Both the position numbers and the translations under genes were made by a program. The notes beneath the pieces were generated by a model. That model saw nothing but the letters and a program-made list of their open reading frames with translations. It was not told the origin of the DNA and ran no database searches. Below, piece by piece: positions 53,331 through 64,000 of a DNA stretch of 64,000 nt; positions within the stretch are counted from its first letter, which is position 1, and every line of letters begins with the position of its first letter. The DNA is from Liopterus haemorrhoidalis (Eukaryota; Arthropoda; Insecta; Coleoptera; Dytiscidae). The stretch is taken from the NCBI GenBank assembly GCA_963971575.1, contig OZ020619.1, positions 28,772,800-28,836,799 of the forward strand, written 5' to 3'.

Positions 53331-54243
53331 TACCAGTTTTAAAGTGCCTAAAGTGAAAAGTTTCCATGGTCCTTCATTATTCTGTTTTTTATTCTTGGTG
53401 CCCAAGAGATAGGTACGTCATGACGCCCTGGAGAACTAAAAGGCCACCATTGAGAACCTCTGTCGTAGAATACTACCAAAAGGCGCCATTCAAATATCCC
53501 GCACCAGGCGCCAAGTTGGCTCGATTCTTCACTGTTGCTATTATATTCTTAAAAATCGAGATGACGTATATCGGATATAAATTACTTGTTTTATCGTACG
53601 TATATTACTTTATCACTTAAGATGTAATCGTCAAAATGTTTCGTGTGGAAAGGTAAACGGAAATTTTACCTGAACTGAATGAAAAGGGACGATCTCCCAG
53701 AAAATCGACTAACTAATAAAGCAATGTTTTCTGATAAAACATTAGTCATGTCGGTATATGTAGATACAATGTCAGTCTTCGCTTCATAAGTCGGTATGTG
53801 CGAAACAAAAATGGTTCGTTGTTTTTCGTTTTTCATAAATAGTTTTTATTCGTTGAAATTGGCAGATTTAAAGTAATATTCGCGTGAGATTTTTAGTGAA
53901 TCATCGAGTTATATCAAAGTTATCTTTGCCTACGGCAGGTGTAATCGAAAAACAGAAATGGATCGTGGGGCTGAGATATATTTTTATTTTGGGGTTACTA
54001 AAGATAATATAAGTTCGTATAAGTGTCCATATCGGTTCGTAAATAATTATGCCAATCTTCCAGTTTACGAGTTGATTCCCGGAACAAATTCACCTGAGAG
54101 AATATACCTCCTTAGCAATTCGAGGCCAGGTGTAGGCAACATTATAGCTCATGAGCCATATCTGGTAATAGTATTTAGTGAATATTTTGTGCAACTAGCG
54201 CCAAATGTCATATATTCCGCACGACAATGATGTTTCGAAAAAT
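53331..54243. other. Intergenic, nothing firm
   Basis: Two ORFs (53366-53620 and 53958-54230, plus) lack recognisable motifs. The second contains GGTGTAGGCAACAT, which could be a hAT end, but no partner was found. Confidence 0.35.
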
Positions 54244-54330
54244 TGAATTCTCGAACACTACACATGCGCATTAGTGCGAACTTATTCATTCTCACATACT
54301 ACATATGCGCATTGGTGCGAATTTATCATT
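54244..54330. repeat. Roughly 45-bp tandem duplication
   Basis: ACTACACATGCGCATTAGTG and ACTACATATGCGCATTGGTG start two adjacent similar units. Confidence 0.75.
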
Positions 54331-55833
54331 CCCGTGCATACGCGTGCGTGTGCACGGTAAAATTTAGCTTATTTCCTGACAACTAACAATATCGAAATAA
54401 GACAGTTCCATATTAGTCGTAGGAAATAATTCTATTGATATCGGCAGGGATTGTTTTGTTTTTTCTTGTTGGGTAATCTTTTTATTTATTTATTTTTTGT
54501 TTGACGGGTAGTTCAACTTTCCTTTTTGTTTTTCTCGCTAGATTTGTCAAAGTTCTTTCTTTCGCTCGTCAGTTATATCACTTCTTTTTTCTTTTCGTCA
54601 GAGTAACGACTATTAATTTCTTCTTATGAGTCGGTCATAGGAAAACGTATACACCGCACACAGACGCGCATATTGTTGGGCCTCGCTCTGGTGATGTTTT
54701 TTTTTTTTTTGTCATCACTAAGAACGGTCTATTTTTCTGCCCCGCACTTATTTTCGCACATAGCCCCGGAAACTCGAGGACAGCTCTGAATGTGAACGAC
54801 TAACACGTTTATTTATTTTTAATTTCATGAGACAAAATGAAAATATCGCTAAAAATGATACTTGTTTACACGATTTCAAGGATTCTAACAACAAAACGAG
54901 CAAAAGAAAACAGCTTAAAATGTGTATAGTGTGGAGATGAATTTTCGGTTAGTTTTACTGACCGTGTTAACATGTAAATCGTTAAATCGTACGATGAAAC
55001 TTAGCCCACACCCACGACAGCTTTTTAAAATGTTTATAATTTCATAAATAAAAATTAATTTTATCATTTCTTACCACAGATTGATATTCTTGAATCATCA
55101 TTAATTCCATGCCAAAGTACAAATACAGATAATGAAAACATGAAACCAAAAATTTTAAATTATGTCTAAATTAAGAACACAATGCGATGATCACATATGT
55201 CCTTCTGTGAATCAGCCCATAATTGATACATGAGAAATTATCAACAGTTCCAAGTTATCACAAAGAAAACAGAAGAACAACATTTCAAGGTCAAAACAAC
55301 CGCATTTGATATATAGAGCATTTGTTTTTATATACAAATATATATAATGTTATTTTTCAAAAATATTGGTAGATATTTTAGGTCAGGAGTGACTTGTAAG
55401 TTTGCCAAGAGAAATTCTTCATATTTTTTTTATGAAAGATAATATTTTCATTACTGAAATGTTTTGCATTTTTAAATATTTGAGTTACGTAATGTCAATA
55501 TTCAATAAAAATACTATTAATGAAGTTTTTTCGTACAAGTTTGGCATACAAATATGCAAATATCTATATAAAAATAGATTTTTTATACAAACAGTAGTGA
55601 AAATGCTATATACATTCAACAAAACTGCCAAACAATATAATATAACAATATCAACTACAATAAAGAAATCTATGGTGATTTAAAATATCCAAGAGTTGCA
55701 AATTAGAGTAAATGGAGCATTAAAAGAACAAGTAATGAGCTTAAACAATGTGGGGGTACTTTCTGATGAAGGGATGCAGTGAATACATATGCTGCCCCCC
55801 CCCCCCTCAAAGGAGGGAAATATTTTTTTTATC
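54331..55833. other. Intergenic, nothing firm
   Basis: AT-rich with T-runs and a C14 homopolymer near 55795. The long plus ORF at 55402-55683 is low-complexity (Ile/Phe/Lys/Asn/Tyr) and not supported. Confidence 0.4.
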
Positions 55834-55857
55834 ACCATGGTGTTAAAAAATAGAGAT

Positions 55858-55942
55858 GAGGACCTTTTTTTTAGGTCATCACTTGTATTTCAGAAGTGAA
55901 GACTTTTTTAGGTCATCCATCACTTGTATTTCAGAAGTGAGA
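55858..55942. repeat. Tandem duplication of about 40 bp
   Basis: TTTTTTAGGTCATC and CACTTGTATTTCAGAAGTGA occur twice in a row with a 3-base difference. Confidence 0.85.
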
Positions 55943-56493
55943 ACATAATTCATAATTTAAATAATTTTGTCTAAACTTTTGGACAAACAGGAAGAGATTT
56001 CTAATCTTACAGAGAAGTATATAAATGATCCGCAAATTACAAGTCGCATATGTGACGAACTCATTACAAATCAATATAATGCCTTTTGTGACGTTGATAG
56101 GAATTATATAATTACATAATAGGGCATATTCACCTTTGCCAAATACGCAGTATAATGTTTTAGCTCTATTTTAAACTACGTTGCAATATGACTCAAATTT
56201 TAAAGTGGAATTACGTATCATTTTCAAGTAATTAATAAATAAAAATCCTTAGAATTCTTGGCAAAATTTCAGTTAATGCTTAGATTATTTCACAGAAAAA
56301 TAATTAAAACTAAAATTAGAAAATATTTTAAAGTAAATTGGAGACAACGTAAATATTATATTAAAGGGCAGCCTTACAAGAAAACATAAGACTTTAACAG
56401 GATAAAAATAAAAACAGAAGACAACTAAGAACAACTTAAAAATCAAATAATACTTAAGTACAGGTAACCCTCCAATTATGAAGGTCTTAATTA
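55943..56493. other. Intergenic, nothing recognised
   Basis: AT-rich DNA without a supported ORF or repeat, up to the TSD of the hAT at 56502. Confidence 0.4.
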
Positions 56494-56775
56494 CCTAAGT
56501 ATAGGGTTGTACATCGAAGGCAAAACATCGGCGTTTACTATCGATGTTAAAAAAACATCGAACGAAAAACATCGATGTTTTATTAATATTAAAAAAAGCT
56601 ATTTATTTATATTATATAGGTTTTATTTAATAATGTAAAGATAAAATAAGCAAAAATTAACATATAATGCACAAAAAGCAAAGATTTTGAAATAGGAATA
56701 TTCCTTTTTAATAGTAATTAATTTCACATTAATATTATTATACCCAATATAATAATCCTAATTTGTACCTACAAT

Positions 56776-56945
56776 CTATTCCAAACGATTAGGCGGAATT
56801 AACCGCAATTTTCATTTTTGTAATTTGTCATTAGATATTTTTTTGAAGTTGACTTTTCCTGAACAAAATGATCAAAAGCTTCAATCAATCGGTAAAAGTA
56901 ACTAGAACTGAAAATCTAGTTCCGTCTAAACCAAAGGAACAGACC
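56776..56945. mobile_element. Family A MITE copy
   Basis: It runs CTATTCCAAACGATTAGGCG to TCTAAACCAAAGGAACAGAC; inverted relative to 57090-57236. Confidence 0.85.
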
Positions 56946-57089
56946 TTACTATTTTTATATTTCTAAAATGAAATATTGGAATTTATTACAATACTAATAT
57001 AGTAATCTTAATGTTAATTTTATATTATTTAACTTAAAAATAACACTGTCATACACAATTATTTTTATACTTTTTTAAGTTGAAATAAA

Positions 57090-57236
57090 GTCTGTTCCTT
57101 TGGTTTAGGCGGAACTAGATTTTCAATTCTAGTTACTTTTACCGATTAATTGAAGCTTTTGATCATTTTGTTCAGGAAAAGTCAACTTCAATTTATAAAA
57201 AAATAGCTAATGACAACTTACAAAAATCCAGGGATT
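57090..57236. mobile_element. Family A MITE copy, right end truncated
   Basis: GTCTGTTCCTTTGGTTTAGG to GACAACTTACAAAAATCC; the right TIR is lost. Confidence 0.8.
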
Positions 57237-57621
57237 GGAGGAATAACAACTGGGAAAGTGTCAACAAGACCCAAAAAGAAAAAGTGAGTTGGCGCCGTTA
57301 GTCGTTCGCATTGTTTGCAAAAATTAGAAGTTTCTTCTTATTTTTTCGTATTCTGCTAACTGCTAAGAAGAATAAGAACTAACACTATTAGTATTGTTAT
57401 ATCACAATAGATGGCGCTTATATTTTGTGTACTAATTTTAATAAAAATTAAATTTTTAAGATTCCAGCGCCTCTAGTGTAGTTTCTGAATCTCAAAGTTT
57501 AAACATCGACATCGGTAGTAGACATCGATGTTTTATCGATACTATCGCCAGCTGACCATCGATGGTAAAAACATCGATGTTTTCGATACATCGATGTTTT
57601 TTTCCCATCCCTACCTAAGTA

Positions 57622-59374
57622 GCTTCAAAATTACGTATATTGTTGGCAGCACTGCGATTATTTCATATCACTGCCTGCAAAATTTTATCTACCTTAATGC
57701 CACATGAGGTTAATTCTCTAGATTTTGGGAATATAAAGAGTGTTTCTGACGTTATTTATTTGGTTCCAATTAATTAATAATTGATTAAATATAGGTACAA
57801 AGCGTGAATTAGAGACTGCGGAAGAAAGTAGTAAAACATCGCGTAAAACAAGCGATGGAATATGAAGGGAAATTCGTCAAGAGAATATTTGTAGAGCTTT
57901 AAACGATTTAAAGCACAGTATATTTAACTCTTTCGACTCTAACAAGATACTACGTCCCAAGACAAATTGTAACTGAACTATTGAGCTATTATTTCCTAAA
58001 TATACGTGTATACTTGTCACTTCAATCTTTTTAAGAGATCGCTGGTTATTGCTAGAGGTAGATGGTTATCGAAAATCTTCATAATCTCCAATTTCGCATG
58101 TGGTTGTGTACACGCTCTTTCCTTACTCAAGTACATTTGTCTTTGGAATTTATTTCAGTCAATTTTTGTTTTACTTACTTAATTTTTATCAAAGCAATTA
58201 TCTTTCTTTATGCATACATATTCATTTTAGTTGATTTTTACAACTCTTTTGGGACTAATGGAACAATCTGTTCTATTTTGAAAAAACCAAACGGCTTTTT
58301 GAAATTGAAAAAAAGATATAAACCACATTAGATATATCTATAATGGTTAAATAAGAACTTGTTAGCATAAAATTCATTGCATCTTAGAAAATAAAAATCT
58401 GACTCTAAACAGGTACCTAAAGCATTTAAATTAAATTCTTTAAGTTAGTTCTTTTTGAAGTTTATTTCTTCTGTTTCGGCATATACCCTTATCGTGCATG
58501 TTTGGAGAAGATGGAGAGTCTTTTGTTTCTGTGAACAGATGATTGTCTGTGGGCTTTGAATGATACCCCATTATGGGGAAAGCTAAGGCTGCGTTCGACC
58601 AAATTAATATGGTAACTTTTTTTTTATCCTGGAACGTATCTTATTAATATACATTGTAATTTTACCTCTAATTACGCAGTTTTCATTTACAAACTCATGA
58701 GACTAAAGATACCCTAGCCGTAAACTAAGGTTTAATACGGCAGATTTTTAGGGTCTATCTTCAGTAGCCACAGCATTATATAAAAAAAAAAAAAATGGTT
58801 GCAGCAATATCCTTGGAATTTGTTCCTAGTTTGATAATGTTCTTAGCAGTGCAAATAAAAAAGTTTTCAATGATTTAATGTATGTAAATAATATTATCAT
58901 TAATTAATGTGCTTACAAAATATTTGTACGAAAATGGTAAGCGAAGGATGTCTTTATATTCATTTTATTGCCCAACTGTGTTAACAAATAATTAACACTC
59001 AAAATAGTTGGCGTTAAATATACAGTATAATCATGATTATCACTGCCCTGATCAATGATGTTTTGTTACAGCACGCAAATGCAAAAGAGTTTCTCAGACT
59101 TATATATTTACAAGAGTTAAAGTAAGAATCGATTTGTGGAAAGTAGTCCAGATTTTGAAAGAAGCTCTGAAGCTAGGCAAATTGTTCACTTGATGTACTG
59201 CTACCAAGATCTATACAACGCATATATTTAATACAATGATAAATATACAATTATAAATAGACCGCTTCAAATTTAAGCATAAGCAGATGCCTTGGATATC
59301 ATTGAACGGTTAAAGTAGGAACTAAAAGGAAAATAATGTACACAACACAAAATAATGTGCCTTTCACATCGAAA
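57622..59374. other. Intergenic, nothing firm
   Basis: AT-rich. The ORF at 58062-58331 shows no motif. No TIR pair or array was seen. Confidence 0.4.
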
Positions 59375-59640
59375 GGAAAGGAAAATCCTACGTAGAATTT
59401 TGGGAGGTAAAAATGAAGAAGAAATTTGGAGAAGACGGTTTAGTCACGAACTATATGAATTCTCGAAATAACCATCACTAGCAAGGCCTATCAACAACAA
59501 CCTTAGCTGGTTGGGACTTATTGTAAAGAATGCGCCCCAGAAGGATTCCCCGGAAAACAGCAGAAGGAAGGATGAGCAGTAAACGAAAACAATGAAAACC
59601 AAGGTTGCGATGGAGTGTTAGTACGAAACTAGAACTAAGA
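59375..59640 (+). pseudogene. LINE ORF2 C-terminal fragment (craniofacial-development-protein-like ERT type)
   Basis: RKVLRRILGGKNEEEIWRRR, FSHELYEFSK and INNNLSWLGLIVKNAPQKDS match the RRILGxxxExxxWRRRxNxELY ... RLRWxGHVxRM block of many insect LINEs. Stops are present. Confidence 0.75.
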
Positions 59641-60139
59641 AGACTTCAAGTTCATAACTGCAGGAGGAAAGTGCAGGACAGGCTTGGTTGGAGGACTATT
59701 TTAAAAGAAACCAAGGCTTATATCGGTCTTTAAAACCAAAAAGAGAGAAAAAGATATCGAAACACTTAGGGAGAACTTCAAATTCAAATCTGCTGGTTGT
59801 TGCTTATAAAATTGAAGTTTTAATTGAATTCATATATTTCGGCTCTAAAGCGAACATCGACGGCATAAGCTGTGAGATCAAAGGAGAAAATCCCTACGTT
59901 AAAGCCTATTGTAAATTGAAGCCCTCTTAAAATTACACATTTCAAGATTTAGTGCCTAATTTAGAAAGTGCCTACAAGATTGGTGCTTGTATATGATTCT
60001 CAAACATAGATCCTAACAAAGCTAAATGAAAATACACTTAATCGTTCTGAAATGAAGATTTTTCTTCAAAAAATCTTCATTTCAGGAAGATTTTTCGGCA
60101 CATATAATAAAGAAAATGTGAACGTGTTTGATGACGTAG
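59641..60139. other. LINE-flanking DNA
   Basis: The ORF at 59688-59930 shows no clear motif. A short hairpin (AATGAAGATTTTTCTTC with its inverse) lies at 60051-60085. Confidence 0.35.
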
Positions 60140-60159
60140 ACGATAAAATTTTTAGTTAT

Positions 60160-60228
60160 TATAAAGATTTGGATATAATCCGAGAGATGAAAATCAATAG
60201 GCTTAGATGGATCTAAGAGTATGAACAT
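60160..60228 (+). pseudogene. LINE tail fragment
   Basis: DLDIIREMKINRLRWI resembles the EIxxxIKxxRLRWAGH block of ERT-type LINEs. Confidence 0.5.
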
Positions 60229-60239
60229 GTAAAAATATT

Positions 60240-60530
60240 GTTGCCGGCGTTGGTTAACCGGCATTGACCAGTAGGAATAAATATACCTTTACTTTCAAAT
60301 GTATCAAACTTAACACGTAGAAAGCATGTCATGTGTTGGTGCATGCAGCATGCGCTGATAAGTACACAGGAATCCTCACTATTTACCAGCTTCCAAGAAG
60401 CAGGCAGTCACTTTTTTTTACACAGAGCTGATTTTTTTAATCTAATTTGTAGTAAACCGCTAATATTTCAGTTATTAATAAAACATCTTTGATGTAGCGA
60501 ATTACCGATATTTACAACTTTGTAATGAAA
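60240..60530. repeat. Dispersed repeat, copy 1
   Basis: It shares GACCAGTAGGAATAAATAT, the ACAGGAATC block, the CAAGAAG block and the GCGAATTACCGA block with 62810-62990 plus 63705-63740. Confidence 0.6.
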
Positions 60531-60809
60531 AACTCAATTATAATGTAAATTTAAAGTGTTTCGATACTTGTTTTGTCATTAATTTTTCATTTTTTATTAA
60601 AAACAATAATTAACGGGGTAATCTTTTTATATTAATATGATAACATATAATTTCATTTCAAATGTTTATATACGTAAAATAAATAATATGCAAATAAGAT
60701 TATTATTAAATAAAACATTAATGAAAATATGGGTGTTCAAATAATTTTTTTGTTCACTGTAAGTTAAAACTAAAAAAATTAAAACTGATTTCAGTTTATT
60801 TAGGAAGTC

Positions 60810-60990
60810 TGAATGGGCCTTAATGCACAAAAGTGATCCAGCGAGATGCATCTCTAAACAATAAGCACTGGAAAAGTGTTAGAAGGCCAAAGACGGGATA
60901 TGTAGATCAGTTGAAGAAAGACCCTTGATCACGATGTCTAAACGAGGAAGGAAGGTGATGATGATGAAACATATCCTGAGAATTAATAGC
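60810..60990 (+). pseudogene. LINE 3' tail fragment
   Basis: SDPARCISKQ-type start, then KHWKSVRRPKTGYVDQLKKD. This fits the RxxGRPKxRWxDQVxxDL tail of the same LINE type; a GATGATGATG run follows, as often seen at such 3' ends. Confidence 0.5.
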
Positions 60991-61497
60991 AGTTTGACTG
61001 TAAGTATGTATGCGTATTATTTGTTCGGCGCTACGATATATATTAGCGACTGTTATTAGTTTAAAGTATTCAATTTTTATTGATTGATTAAATTTTATTG
61101 ACAGAATGTGAAAGTTTATAAAAATTTCATTACTTGAAAGGAGAAAATTGTAAAAATGAACCCGTTCTTCTCGTTTTTTCTAGATTGAAAAATGAAACAT
61201 CTGCTGTTTTCAATTAACTTTTAAATCTCTATTAGATTCACCAAACCGGGTTAAAAGATATAAATAAAAGAAGGTTATCTAGGATATTATAAATCCACTC
61301 ATAGCATATTGAACAGAATTAGGAGATATTAATAAAGCTGAGTATAAATCTAATAAACAAACAAGAACAAATAAATATACATCAACGAGCAGAATAGCTA
61401 TTTATGCAACAACTAAGGAAATGAAGGTTATTATCTACAAATGTGAAATTTACAAAGCGAGACGAAGCTGAGTTCTGTAAATCATATAAGTAGTATA
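60991..61497. other. Intergenic, nothing recognised
   Basis: AT-rich. I see no ORF, TIR pair or repeat that I can support. Confidence 0.4.
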
Positions 61498-61505
61498 GGA
61501 CCCAA

Positions 61506-62124
61506 CAGGGGCGTATTTCCCACTAGGCGCATTCTGGGGGCCTACCAGGGCCCCTCAGGGGGGCCTCTCAGAAGTTGCGCCTCGGGCCTCCGAGTGGGTA
61601 AATATTCATATTCATTATTGAACAAGTATTAATAATGAGCTTGCATAGTCAATGTTACAAAATTACATAATTATAAAATTGATAATAATAGATAATTACA
61701 CGTAAAACATTACAAATGAAGAATACAGTATATATATTAGGTATAATTATATAGGGCTATCCCAACTGTTCCGAATAGAAGTCTTCCAAAGAGTACAATG
61801 TCTTTTAAAGTAAAAGATTTTTTATTGCACTTCTGAACGAGGTGAGATTATTAATTTTTTTGATTTCGTCGGGCAGGGCATTGAACGTTTTAATTGCATT
61901 ATATTTTGAGCTTTTTTCGTACAGTGTGAGTCTATGTTTGTCTTGCTTTATAAGAGCTTTGTTCCTGGTAAAATGTCCGTGTTCTTGACTTAGCGTATTT
62001 ATTGCAATATGATGCTTGAATGTAATTAGTAATTCTAAAATGTAAACGCTTGGAACAGTTAGGATACCAAAATTTTTAAAAGCGTCGCGACAAGAGTCGC
62101 GTCCGTGTAAGTAGTACGCCCCTG
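61506..62124. mobile_element. hAT element containing an antisense LINE fragment, 8-bp TSD GGACCCAA
   Basis: CAGGGGCGTATTTCCC and GTAGTACGCCCCTG ends; GGACCCAA at 61498-61505 and 62125-62132. It is 619 bp. The interior 61770-62070 is LINE-derived on the minus strand. Confidence 0.93.
61770..62070 (-). pseudogene. LINE ORF2 tail inside hAT
   Basis: On the minus strand it reads ILTVPSVYILELLITFKHHI, HGHFTRNKALIKQDKHRLTL and YEKSSKYNAIKTFNALPDEI, then KKINNLTSFRSAIKNLLL and a stop. This is the classic Jockey/CR1 tail (TxPSLYIxExxxxxxxN ... YNTRNxxxLxxxxxRLxxYExSxxYxAxKxFNxLPxEIK). It is nearly free of stops, so the capture is fairly recent. Confidence 0.9.
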
Positions 62125-62132
62125 GGACCCAA

Positions 62133-62809
62133 TATCTTTACGTGTAGCATACAATGCTTTTTCTCCGGCGGTTAAAAAGATTGCAAAAACGAATGATACA
62201 AACATTATTTTTTTGACATTTCATATAAATTACACTGAAATCAGAAAGCAATTGAAATACTGACGTTTACAAATTAAATACACGATATCCAATTTAAAAT
62301 CGAAATGAGTTAGATAAGTAGGCATGTTTCCTAACCGTCGTAGGAAAACAAATATAACATTGCCCTGCTTGTTGGTACTGCAAAGAAAAGTGTTCGTTTA
62401 GAATCGTATGTATACGATAAATGTAGACAGTGGAATTACTGGAATATCAACAAACGTCTTACTTTTGTTTTGGTCATATTAATTTTTTCTTTAAAAATGT
62501 TCGTTTCATCTTGTTGACGTTCGTCAAAGTTTGTTTCCATTATCTTTGTTCGTTCATCACGCGTGTTCCCGTTTATACAAAAATAAAAGCAAGCTAAAAT
62601 ATATCGTTCCTTCCAGGACATAAGGTGATAAGTAGTAATGTGCCGGATCACATAAAAGATCCGCGGATACGGATTATGTGCGTCTTTATCCGCGGATACG
62701 AACACGAATCTTGCATTGCGGTAGAAAAACGAACGACCTTGAAGCGATAGTTAGATGTGTCGTGCTTTTCCTACAAACCAAAGCATGCACACTGAGGGTA
62801 GGAACACGT
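62133..62809. other. Intergenic, nothing firm
   Basis: GATCCGCGGATACGGAT and TATCCGCGGATACG near 62658-62700 form a short palindromic cluster of unknown meaning. The rest is AT-rich. Confidence 0.4.
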
Positions 62810-62990
62810 AGAAAGATTGTTACCGGCGCCTATAACCTTGCTAACTTGCACCGACCAGCGAGAATAAATATTGCTTTACTTTCACCCGGTACCCGGGACG
62901 TAGAACGCTTGCTAGCGATTGAAACATACGCCAATGAGTAACAGGAATCTTTGAAACATTATTTATCAACATACAAGAAGCTGACAATCA
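62810..62990. repeat. Dispersed repeat, copy 2, left part
   Basis: It matches 60240-60430 in order. The copy resumes at 63705 after the insertion of the repeat 62991-63695. Confidence 0.6.
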
Positions 62991-63695
62991 GTTTTTACTT
63001 GCCCGACCTTAATATATAAGGGGCAAGTATTGTAATCGCGAAAATTTTCGATGTCGAGATTTTGACGGATGACCACGTTTCATGGTCCAGGGAATCCAAA
63101 AAACCTATTTTCGAAGTGCCGTCCGTAAGTGTGTGTGTGTGTGTGTGTGTGTGTGTCTGTCTGTCTGTCTGTGTGTATACACGATAACTCAAAAACGGTT
63201 TAACTTAAAGAGTTCGTTCTGGTACTAAAAAATTCTCCTATTAAATGGGAAGAACCCTATTGTTTTTTATGAAAATCGGTTGACTAGAAATGGGAGTTTA
63301 CTCGTGTCGATTTTAAGATTTTTGCGAATATTTAGCAACAGAAAAATATTTCGAAAAAATTTATTGAACAACAGTTACTATAAATGCAATAACTAATAAC
63401 TTTTATTTGAGACGTTTTTTGATAAAACGAAAAATTTCGATTTTTTTTGTAAAATTATTTAAAATTTCTCAATTTTTTCATACTTATATGTAACGTTTCC
63501 ATGGTCATGATAATTAATTCGTAACTAGTAAAGCAAGCCTTGGACAAAAATTTGTATAGAACATAATTTGATGTATTTTTGAAGATTTATCTAAATATTA
63601 TTATTTTTTTATTTTTTTTTAAATTTACATTTTTTTTTTAAATATTTTTTTATGGGAGGGCAAGTCTAGCGGAGGTTTCCCTTCGCCACTGGTTT
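62991..63695. repeat. Dispersed repeat, ACTTGCCC family, longest copy
   Basis: It opens with the hairpin ACTTGCCC ... GGGCAAGT and ends GGGAGGGCAAGTCTAGCGGA plus about 25 bases, so ACTTGCCC is also a terminal inverse. It contains (GT)n/(CTGT)n at 63128-63174. It shares its ends with 7769-8222 and its middle with 25136-25630. Confidence 0.8.
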
Positions 63696-64000
63696 GATAT
63701 TATGTTGATGCGAATTACCGACATTTACAATTACTTATTAGCAGAATAATTTTTATTATTTTGTTATGAATTTGCTTTCCAACATATAATCTGCATAAGT
63801 AGCATGTTTTAGTAGATTTATTAGTCCTCCAAGCAACTAGAGGAACATGTATTATAAACCAGGCCACTTTTTGATGAAGAAATTTTGGTAAACAGGCACT
63901 TGTAATAATGTTTCTACGTGTCCACTAAACGGTGTCAACAAGCGCCGACAACAGCATACCTAACTAAACGCCTGTTTATAAGCACCGGAAACAATCTTTC

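Larger units (their letters stand above)
56502..57613. mobile_element. hAT element with CATCGATG arrays, 8-bp TSD CCTAAGTA
   Basis: TAGGGTTGTACATCG and ATGTTTTTTTCCCATCCCTA ends; CCTAAGTA at 56494-56501 and 57614-57621. It is 1112 bp. Both ends carry repeated ACATCGATGTTTT palindromes, likely transposase-binding sites. Two family A MITEs sit inside in opposite orientation (56776-56945, 57090-57236). No transposase. Confidence 0.9.

Noticed and set aside
53958..54230. 90-codon plus ORF MDRGAEIYFYFGVTKDN ...
   Set aside because: No motif, and it includes a possible hAT-end sequence. No supporting splice sites or homologue that I recall.
55402..55683. 93-codon plus ORF
   Set aside because: Low-complexity Ile/Phe/Lys/Asn/Tyr composition expected by chance in AT-rich DNA.
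1..64000. tRNA, rRNA, CRISPR arrays, bacterial operons
   Set aside because: Read by eye, nothing matched. Short tRNAs could be missed without a covariance-model search.

Overview
This is an AT-rich, intron-rich piece of eukaryotic nuclear DNA, almost certainly from an insect. A beetle would fit the mix of transposons, but I cannot prove the order. There is no bacterial or viral gene organisation. Only two host genes could be reconstructed, and both are split by long introns full of transposable elements (TEs).

Gene 1 (plus strand, positions 1-13381) is the 3' part of an FBF1 (Fas-binding factor 1, Albatross) homologue, a coiled-coil protein of centriolar distal appendages. Five exons join in consistent phase: 1-21, 2942-3396, 5707-5939, 8393-8986 and 13304-13381. 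They give about 459 residues and a stop codon; the gene continues beyond the left edge.

Gene 2 (minus strand, 48788 down to 21185) is a nuclear fallout / Rab11-family-interacting protein 3/4 homologue. Its exons are 48788-48573, 40669-40505, 34528-34272, 26510-26213 and 21310-21185, giving about 353 residues. The last exon is a clear Rab11-binding domain with the Tyr-Ile-Asp motif. The two genes converge, with 13.4-21.2 kb between them.

Region 48.8-64 kb has no host gene that I can recognise. It holds non-LTR retrotransposon remnants and DNA transposons.

The rest is a dense collection of mostly defective TEs. Many could be delimited to the base from terminal inverted repeats (TIRs) and target-site duplications (TSDs): hAT elements with 8-bp TSDs (3714, 24158, 27141, 31330, 34728, 38985, 41157, 46062, 53158, 56502, 61506), mariners with TA TSDs (39176, 40880, 43248), PIF/Harbinger elements (29821, 38693, 45949), piggyBac-like elements with TTAA TSDs (10500, 16249), a THAP-bearing P-like derivative (17131), a pogo/IS630-like transposase (about 9.5-10.0 kb), and several LINE fragments. 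Insertions are nested, so relative ages can be read: at 38.7-40.3 kb a mariner lies in a hAT that lies in the intron of a Harbinger transposase gene.

I found no convincing new functional system. The best items for a second look are a 36-bp phase-0 candidate cassette exon just before the Rab11-binding exon, an orphan MADF-like fragment beside it, hAT elements carrying an internal minisatellite, a head-to-head MITE palindrome, and a hAT that contains an antisense LINE fragment. No tRNA, rRNA or CRISPR was seen.
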